Shown here: piece after piece, positions 57,055 through 64,000 of the stretch | Position numbering within the stretch: position 1 is the stretch's first letter | Layout: each line of letters starts with the position of its first letter | NCBI GenBank assembly: GCA_032622095.1 | Contig: CP136064.1 | Coordinates: 45,647,573-45,711,572, forward strand | From: Siphonodentalium dalli | Lineage: Eukaryota > Mollusca > Scaphopoda > Gadilida > Siphonodentaliidae | Reading direction: 5' to 3' | DNA length: 64,000 nt | Notes under the pieces: generated by a model | The model's database searches: none | The model's input: only the letters and a program-made list of their open reading frames with translations | What the model was told of the DNA's origin: nothing | Position numbers and translations under genes: made by a program

Positions 57055-57106
57055 GGTTCCTGGTTACCAAATATAATGTCAGTAGTCAGTGTCATCCAAT
57101 GTGGGT
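57055..57106 (-). other. 5' UTR part of the first coding exon
   Basis: A pyrimidine-rich acceptor TTTTATTTTACAG lies just upstream of ACCCACATTGG, so the transcript probably has an upstream non-coding exon. I could not identify that exon or the promoter in 57107-62430. Confidence 0.5.
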
Positions 57107-57284
57107 CTGTAAAATAAAACAAAAACTGAACCTAAGTTGTTATAATCAATCAATTTATATACATGTACATGTAGCACAATATATAGTATATTAGTTTCAA
57201 TGCAATCCCCAGCTGCAATGAATTTGTGCTCATATCAGGGTAAGCATACTGACATGATCTATCGACAACCAACCAAGTACTCAC

Positions 57285-57752
57285 TTAACCCTTTCAGTGC
57301 CAGGGGCCGATCTCAACGGCCCTAATTTACGGTCTGTAGAGTTAAATTAAATAATAATGTTTTTTTTGTTTTTTGTTAAGATTTTTTTTTTTTGGGTCGA
57401 ATTTTTTTTGGGTATGCTTAAGCATGCTATAGCGAATTTAAAAACAAACTGGATAAAACCTTAGGGGCATGTTATAACTCAAAACTATCACCAAGTATTC
57501 ATAGTAATAATTTTGATGCCCATGAAAAACGTAAGATTCCCTGGCACTAAACCTACAAAATAAGTCTGTTAAAGAATAAGAAAAAATTATTAAAATTGTA
57601 AAAAATAATAACAAAGTATGAAAAATTGTTAGGCCAATGCATTCTCTTATATATGCGAGGCGACCTATGGTCGACTCGCATATATAAGAGAATGCATTGG
57701 CACAGGGAAAATGGGTTGATACAAAAATCGGACCTGGCACTCAAAGGGTTAA
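57285..57752. mobile_element. piggyBac-like MITE, carrier family E, with one hairpin
   Basis: It has TTAA at 57285-57288 and 57749-57752. The termini CCCTTTCAGTGCCAGG and CCTGGCACTCAAAGGG are inverted repeats. One 69-bp palindrome (57633-57701) is followed by GGCACAGGG. The left arm of the cassette is absent; poly-T tracts and other sequence occupy that side. Confidence 0.8.
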
Positions 57753-57839
57753 TGCATGAGTGGTGCAAAGCACTCAGATTATAAGTGGCCTTGCTCAAGA
57801 GTCACTTTCATAGTGTAATAAAATCACATACTGGTACCA

Positions 57840-58110
57840 AATTTCATTCCATTCAGACTTACTATTTAGTAATCATCCTGAAATGAATATTTAGTGCAAA
57901 TTCCAACAAAAAGGGCCACAAATCTGGTGAAAATTGACGGGCGGAATCCGAACATACCAAATTTAATTCCACTTAGTTGAGAGTATCTAAAGTTATCATC
58001 CAGAAACCAAAAGCAAACACATGGATGGACAGACAAACAGACCAATGACACAATATGTCCTGCTTTTATTTTAAACAGGCATACAAAATTTGCACATTCA
58101 TTGCCTGTCA
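57840..58110. repeat. mollusc-type dispersed repeat, diverged copy
   Basis: AAAGGGCCACAAATCTGGTG, AAGTTATCATCCAGAAACCA and ATGGATGGACAGACA parallel the repeat at 19640-20661. Confidence 0.55.
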
Positions 58111-59052
58111 TGTCTGGGTTCTATAAAGTTCACAATTTGTTTATAAATTTTCAGTTTGCAGATTGGAATTAGCAGTATTAAATAAAAACAAAACTATATT
58201 GAGACAGATCGCAGCATCTACAGAAATTTTAAATTTCAGAAATTTTCATTAAATGAAATGAGAATTCCGAGTGTTTCATGTCATGACTCATGCCCATTTC
58301 TACCCCAGTATCAATTTGACAATCACGCCACAAAAAAAATTTCACTAGTGCAGTTACGTCGCTGAATACCGATGAGCATAATTCGAATGTGCTAGAATAT
58401 GTGTGTCACTGCTGGTTAGGCTTTGTAAATCACTATTTATGTGCAAATGTATTCTAAAAAAGATCACAGGATGTTGTGTACTGTGAAAATTCTGGATTCC
58501 AAAATATATTCGAAGTAGAAAACAGCAAACCACATTCTCAGATTACACCATGCAGCAGTTTTATCTGCATGTACATGTATAGATTTGTCAGCTAAAGGAA
58601 TGTGAAAACAGATGACAGTTATTGGATATTCACTTCAAATTTATGGGGTTGAGGCCGAGAAAGATGTAGGAGTGGCTGAATCATGCGACACCACGACCAT
58701 TTTATTTGGCAACAATTTGGAGATAAATTATTGTTTGGTAACTTTTATTTAAGTGATATGTTTTTATATTGAAGCATTTGCTTTCAACTAACAGAGAATA
58801 AGGATCGGTAACTAAGGACACATTATAAACTGGGGACAATCGACTCATGCAAAGAAACAACAAAATTGGTTGTTTGGTGGAGGGGCTGACCCATGGTAAG
58901 GTCGCGGAAGGACTGGGTGGTCCCTAGATCATGCCACGAATCTCTACTCTGGCCAACGCCCATACTAGTAGAGATCATATTCCACCAGTACCAGTATAAA
59001 ACACGGGAACTTTTTGATGTTCTGACAAGGAACATTATAACATTGATCAAAC
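58111..59052. other. upstream intergenic sequence, no recognised feature
   Basis: I see no gene, tandem repeat or terminal-repeat element. Confidence 0.5.
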
Positions 59053-59060
59053 AAGACAGG

Positions 59061-59433
59061 CAGGGGCGCCGGAAGCATCCAAGGGCAGGGGGGCAGAGCC
59101 TACAAAAAGGGCACTTTTCCGCGAAAAAGGGCATTTTCTCCGCAAACTCGGGAAAATAACCATAAATTCATTGTGGTAAAAATCCCTATTTTAATGGTAT
59201 TTTTCGGTTTTTATGGCCGTTTTGTGATAAAATTGACAAAAAATTAATATTCCTTGTGAAATTGGTGGTATTTGGACCAAAAAAGTCACATTTTGCTATA
59301 AAAACACGAGATTAAACACACAAAAAGCATTTTCTGTCTCCAGAAAAAGAGCAAATCCTGCCCCCGCTCGCCCCCCTTGGTCAAGGGCAGGGGGGTCAGC
59401 TGCCCCCTCTGCCCCCCTCTTCCGGCGCCCCTG
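59061..59433. mobile_element. 373-bp hAT MITE
   Basis: The termini CAGGGGCGCCGGAAG and CTTCCGGCGCCCCTG are perfect 15-bp inverted repeats, flanked by an exact 8-bp duplication AAGACAGG (59053-59060 and 59434-59441). These are hAT features. The interior contains AAAAAGGGCA repeats and no transposase. Confidence 0.92.
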
Positions 59434-59441
59434 AAGACAGG

Positions 59442-60873
59442 GAATATATTTCTTTGTTAGTTAATACTTGTTCCCCAATTAATATACTTCACATTAGGGG
59501 GTGGTCCCAGCTCAAGATTGCATGCTTTTCTGTGACTCAATGTGAGCTGATATCACAAAAATCATTGTATCTGTAGAGTTTTCAGTGAAGAGGCGCACTG
59601 CGGCACTGGGAAAAACATTGAATTAATTACCCAGGAGAAATTCCATTATTGTAAACGATGCAAACGGGGCCTTAGCCAGCGACCCATCCATCCGCCATTT
59701 GGACGGGCAGTTTACAGAGTGGACGGGCAGTTAAAAATTATTTTTGGTCATGTTTTTACCACCAATGTCCATAAGTATTGATGATTATGCAAAATTCATG
59801 GTCTCTATCATATCCCTGTGTAAAGTGTTAGCACATAACATGTAGAGTAAATTCGTCTTTGAGTTTGAGTTTTTCAAGTAGATATAAACAAATTTAGGAA
59901 AATGAGTAGCTGATCAAATTTCACCCAATGGGGGAAATATATTTCGTAGACTTTTTATCGCAACCTGACAAAGACTAAACTTGTGTATATATGTATGAAA
60001 TGTGACAGATAAAAGTACCATGTGTTCAGTAAAGGTACTCATATGGTTCTGAGCAGAAGTACATCTAGGGTCACCATGTAGTGGGGAAAAATCCAAAGAT
60101 TTTTTTGGGGGGACACCTGTCTTCCAGCTGAGAATTTTCACGTATAATTTGGGCTGACATAATTTTTTCAGATAGGACAACTGAACATGCAACTAAAGGC
60201 TCAACTGCAACTGCAGATTTATAAATTACACAGTACATTGTATATTGTTGAATTAGGTAATTATGCCTTGAAATACTGGAAAATTCAAGTTGATCAAATA
60301 CTGTCAACTAGGAATTTTAGGACATTCAGGCTTCTAGAGTTTGGGCACCCAAACCTGTAACAGGTATCAAAACAGTCCTGGATATTTCCCTGCCATGTAC
60401 AGGTGTGGGAGGGGGGATCATGGTACAGACCATTCAATTTATTTCAAATATTAGAAAATAAAAATGGAACAAAAAACTGTTCCCGGCCCCTTTTGTGTGT
60501 ATGATTGGGAGGAGGCAGTGTATATATAGGCCTTCTATTAGAGAATAAAGATGGCCCGAAATGGTGAAGTGACAGCTATCTCAAGAGTTAATACCCCAGG
60601 TGCATGATGGGTTGTGGATTGGTGGGCATAATTTGTTATCAAATAAGATATGTTGCTTCTGAGAAAACAGTGCTTTAACTACATAAGGAAAATCATCCTT
60701 GCTTAGATTGTTTTTTTCAACTCTATTAATCAATAAAATTTCATTAACTGACAATGGGATTTCATGACTTAAATTACCACACACAAATACATATACATTG
60801 GGCACCTTCACCTACAGTGAAGTACATTTTTAAGGAACAGGTAATACCGGTACTAATATAACAAAAACATGAT
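59442..60873. other. intergenic sequence, no recognised feature
   Basis: No gene is seen. GGACGGGCAGTT occurs twice in tandem near 59700-59735. Confidence 0.5.
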
Positions 60874-60981
60874 TTGGGATGGTTTATAAATGGCCCTCCA
60901 GGAATGATTAACAGTCTGAGGGCTGTTAATAGGCCCGAGGGGTGTTAATCATTCCTGGATGGCCGTTAATAAACCAAGATG
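60874..60981. repeat. hairpin MITE-like element
   Basis: The left arm (GGTTTATAAATGGCCCTCCA, then GGAATGATTAACA) pairs with the right arm (TGTTAATCATTCCTGGATGG, then CCGTTAATAAACC). The inner loop also pairs, CTGAGGGCTGTTAA against its surroundings. Confidence 0.75.
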
Positions 60982-61279
60982 GAATGATGATGCCCGACAA
61001 AATGTTCTTACCAGGATTCGCGCTGCCACTTGCCAAATTTGCCAATGGCAAAAATAATTCACATTCCTTGTCGATCGATCAGAATTCTTGATTTAATTTC
61101 GAATAGCGGTTGCCGCTAACTATTCCGACATTTTGAATGAGGTTTTGGTCATGCGACGATCGGTCATGTGACAAGCAAAACATGCGCGTTACCATCGTCA
61201 CGAGTCTGATTTTCCTCATGATATCAAACTCAGTTTGATCGGTCCGATTAAATCAGATCTGACAAAATCCGCTCCATTG

Positions 61280-61360
61280 TTAGGTGCACATGGTCCCGAT
61301 TGTCCCCGATTTATCCTGCAGCCAGATTAATAGGGGACAATCGGGATCGTGTGCGCCGAC
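61280..61360. repeat. short inverted repeat TCCCGATTGTCCCC
   Basis: TCCCGATTGTCCCC at about 61293 and GGGGACAATCGGGA at about 61333 are exact complements about 25 nt apart, with GTGCACATGG/CGTGTGCGC partly extending the stem. Confidence 0.7.
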
Positions 61361-62430
61361 ACTTACGTCTACAGTTACTCTCATACAATATCAAATGTGG
61401 GCTTTGTGAGGAAAATATTAATAACAACATTTTTTTTTAATTCAATGATCTTTCAATTAACTTTCTGAAATTTCTTTTCAATAGTTTGAGGCTTGAACAT
61501 TATGAGTGGCTTTAGATGCGGCAAACTCACAGAACCACGCAGTCTTCAAACATTTTAACTCCCTATTTATACTGAATGGGTCACTCTCACCAAAAAAAGT
61601 GCTGAAGGGTACCGGTACACAGGTTTTGAAAATGTGCTGAAGGGTACACAGGTTTTGAAATCCCATTCTAAATCACTTTTAGTTTTCATGTCTGCCATGA
61701 TTTCGGTTAGAGAATAATTGTATATGTTCCAAGGGAAACTAAAATGAACTGAAAACGAACAACTGGTGGGTGCCAGACTTTCAGGAACACAGTTAAAGTA
61801 ACTTGATTATTCCCGATCACACACCCTGTGTACCCATCAGCACATTTTCAAAACATGTGTACCCGTCAGCGCTTTTTTTGGTGAGAGTGACCAAGGGCGG
61901 ATCTACCATCCGGCGCACCCCCCCCCTATTTTCGCCATAGCAAGGATTTTTTTAACGTGTCCGGGCGTCGGAAAATATCGGGCCCGGCCCCATGTTTTAG
62001 GCGCCCAAAGTTTTTCTATAAACATAGATATACATGTAGCAATTCAAACTGTGCATGGGGTCAAATGTCTATTCCATCTATATATACATGTAGCAAAAGA
62101 AACGAGACGGCTACACTTTGGGATAAGCCGAAACAACTTATATATAGTCTGAGCATTCAAAATTGTACGGAAGTTTGCCTCGGACTATCAGTATCAAACC
62201 ATTGAACTGCACTGACGGCATTATATCATCGTAAAGAAATTATATATAGGTCTTACGTTATACATGGTTTACTATTAAATTGGATGATTTATTGAAGTTA
62301 TATGTCTACATAAAATAACACTTCCTGAAACGACATATATGTCGTTCTACTCCTCAACCGATAGACGACAAAGGCCAGGGTTAAGCTTAATCCAACTTCC
62401 AAGTTAAGGTTTCCTGTCAAAAAGTTCCAA
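61361..62430. other. intergenic sequence, mostly unassigned
   Basis: GTGCTGAAGGGTACMSAGGT appears twice in tandem at 61600-61660, and its inverse (GTGTACCCRTCAGC) appears twice at 61828-61873, so the region is a diffuse inverted repeat. No gene is seen. Confidence 0.5.
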
Positions 62431-62432
62431 GG

Positions 62433-64000
62433 TTCTGTATCTGTATCTGTATGTGGTTTCAGTGCAGGATCCTGTCGGATGTATTAGCACACGGGATGAG
62501 ACTATGACGTGGTGTTAGATGTTGTTTCGTCCTCTGATGGAAGTAGAGAGCGCATAGAATCCTCTTCAAGATGGTTCCAGTCAAGAATAGTCCGTGGAAA
62601 GTAGGAATTTCGGAATTCTGCACGATCGGCCTTAATAATTTCGTAAGGTTTAGAGTTTATACACTCTAGGCTTTGCACAAAGTTATTTGCAGTGAAGCCG
62701 TCGAAATTTTTGGCCTTGATTTTTCTCCCACTTTGATGTTTAGGTATCAAGAGTCCTTTGGTGTTGATAGCTGGGACCAGTCCATCCACTATCTTGCCAA
62801 ACAATTGCACTCTTTGGTCTGTCCTCCTGCCTTCCAGGGTCTGCAGCATGAGATGTTTCCGCATGTTTGTTACAGCTCCTTCTTCTCTAGATGTATAATC
62901 ACCAGTGATAAACCTTACTGCCCTCCTCTGTATCCTCTCCAAATTTTCAATGTCTCTCTGCAGATGAGGGTCCCATACGACTGCTGCATACTCTAGTTTG
63001 GTGCGCACTAGTGTCTCATACGCGATTTGTTTGCTCTTTCCTGGTGCTCTTCTCAGGTTTCGGCGAATAAATCCTAGAGTGCTATTTGCCTTGCTTACTG
63101 TTTTCCCGATGTGAGGTGACCAATGCATGTCGTGGGATAATGTGACGACAAGATATGGGCTTTCTGTTACCTGTTGGAGTAGGTGATTGTCCAATTTGTA
63201 TCTAAATGATGATGTTGGCGTGATGGACAAAATATAACATTTCTTGGCATTGAATCGCATGCCCCATCGGTGTGCCCAGTTTCCAAGGTGTTCTAGGTCA
63301 CGTTGCAAGGTGATGTGGTCGTTTTGGTTGTTGATCGATCTGTAGAGCAGACAGTCATCGGCGAATAGTCTTATCTGTGATGAGACGCTATCTGGGAGGT
63401 CATTGATATGGCATAGGAAGAGAAGAGGACCAAGCACAGTTCCTTGGGGTACTCCTGAGTCGACCGTCATGTATTGGGATGATTCACCTTCGATGGTCAC
63501 TCGCATTTGGCGCTTTGTGAGGAAGGTTTCGAGCCAGGCAAGGAGGTTTCCATCAATACCATAACTTCGCATTTTTGCAAGCAGTTTCTTGTGTGGCACT
63601 GTGTCAAATGCTTTGGAGAAGTCGAGGATTGCAACGTCGGTTTGGATTTTGTTTTCTAAGTTAGTGAAGAAATCGGTGGTTGTGGTAAGCAGTTGGGTGA
63701 CGCAAGAGTGGCCTTTCCTGAATCCATGATTTAGTTCGGATAGGATGTCATGGTCTTCCAGATGGTTTATGATGTGGCGGCATATTATGTGTTCTAATAT
63801 CTTGCAACACACAGATGTAAGCGAGACCGGTCTGTAATTTTCGGCTTGGTGTACGTCCCCTTTCTTGTATATTGGTGCGATGTTTGCACTGAGCCAGTCG
63901 TCTGGTAGAATCCCTGTTGCAATGGATTTCTGGAATATGGTGGTAAGTCCTGGTGCAATTTCGTGTGCACATGTTTTCAGCACGATGTTTGGGATACCAT
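62433..64000 (-). mobile_element. CR1/Jockey-type LINE, 3' part, running off the edge
   Basis: It includes the RT frame below, a short 3' untranslated region, and a microsatellite-like tail of ATACAG units at 62433-62453. A repeat tail of this kind is seen in several CR1/Jockey-group LINEs. The 5' part lies outside the window. Confidence 0.8.
62502..64000 (-). CDS. LINE reverse transcriptase ORF2, partial
   Basis: The frame of about 500 codons is open to the window edge and ends at a stop at 62502. RT motifs in order: YKKGDVHQAENYRPVSLTSV, DFSKAFDTVPH, SGVPQGTVLGPLLF and LFADDCLLYR (catalytic FADD). The C-terminal region (WDPHLQRDIENLERIQRRAV) is typical of this LINE group. Coding is intact here, although YLVVTL replaces the more usual YLGVTL. 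The endonuclease domain would lie upstream, outside the window. It is antisense to plus and unrelated to the CCDC150-like gene. Confidence 0.9.
   Translation of the reverse strand, partial: GIPNIVLKTCAHEIAPGLTTIFQKSIATGILPDDWLSANIAPIYKKGDVHQAENYRPVSLTSVCCKILEHIICRHIINHLEDHDILSELNHGFRKGHSCVTQLLTTTTDFFTNLENKIQTDVAILDFSKAFDTVPHKKLLAKMRSYGIDGNLLAWLETFLTKRQMRVTIEGESSQYMTVDSGVPQGTVLGPLLFLCHINDLPDSVSSQIRLFADDCLLYRSINNQNDHITLQRDLEHLGNWAHRWGMRFNAKKCYILSITPTSSFRYKLDNHLLQQVTESPYLVVTLSHDMHWSPHIGKTVSKANSTLGFIRRNLRRAPGKSKQIAYETLVRTKLEYAAVVWDPHLQRDIENLERIQRRAVRFITGDYTSREEGAVTNMRKHLMLQTLEGRRTDQRVQLFGKIVDGLVPAINTKGLLIPKHQSGRKIKAKNFDGFTANNFVQSLECINSKPYEIIKADRAEFRNSYFPRTILDWNHLEEDSMRSLLPSEDETTSNTTS

Overview
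The window is animal nuclear DNA, most likely from a bivalve or another mollusc. The exons are short and separated by kilobase-sized, AT-rich introns. The introns are filled with retrotransposons and miniature inverted-repeat elements. Several dispersed repeats carry the GGACGGAC-type tails and 'ccataactc' stretches that I associate with mollusc genomes; the lineage call is inference.

Layout. Bases 1-15261 are one uninterrupted 25-bp satellite array of about 610 monomers with a visible higher-order repeat structure. From 57106 down to 17046 on the minus strand lies one host gene, a long coiled-coil protein that I identify as CCDC150-like. Fourteen coding exons (819 codons) join with matching phases and GT/AG borders. 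The last visible exon ends at a good splice donor, and I find no terminal exon before the satellite. The gene therefore probably continues beyond the left edge and the satellite is probably intronic.

The introns hold: a complete Ngaro-type tyrosine-recombinase retrotransposon (35604-41813, split direct repeats A1-ORFs-B1-A2-B2, with Gag, RT/RNase H, YR and an SGNH hydrolase reading frame); a complete Ty1/copia element (44664-49365, 228-bp LTRs, 5-bp target duplication, one 1385-codon Gag-Pol frame); a 4.5-kb inverted-repeat element with exon-like host fragments (21362-25858); a tRNA-derived SINE; palindromic MITEs; and many TTAA-flanked piggyBac-like MITEs. The right end carries an hAT MITE with an 8-bp target duplication and the 3' half of a CR1/Jockey-type LINE running off the edge.

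The most unusual signal is a 69-bp near-perfect palindrome with a 27-bp outer stem plus a 5-bp inner stem. I count 14 full-length and 3 partial copies between 17.4 and 57.8 kb. It usually occurs as two arms of a larger inverted cassette that begins CCCTGTGCC and ends GGCACAGGG. The same cassette sits inside at least four different terminal-inverted-repeat families. In addition, MITE ends lie within 10-21 nt of the 3' splice sites of three host exons, and one TTAA-bounded inverted pair encloses host exon 9. I see no bacterial features, CRISPR array, operon or canonical tRNA/rRNA gene.
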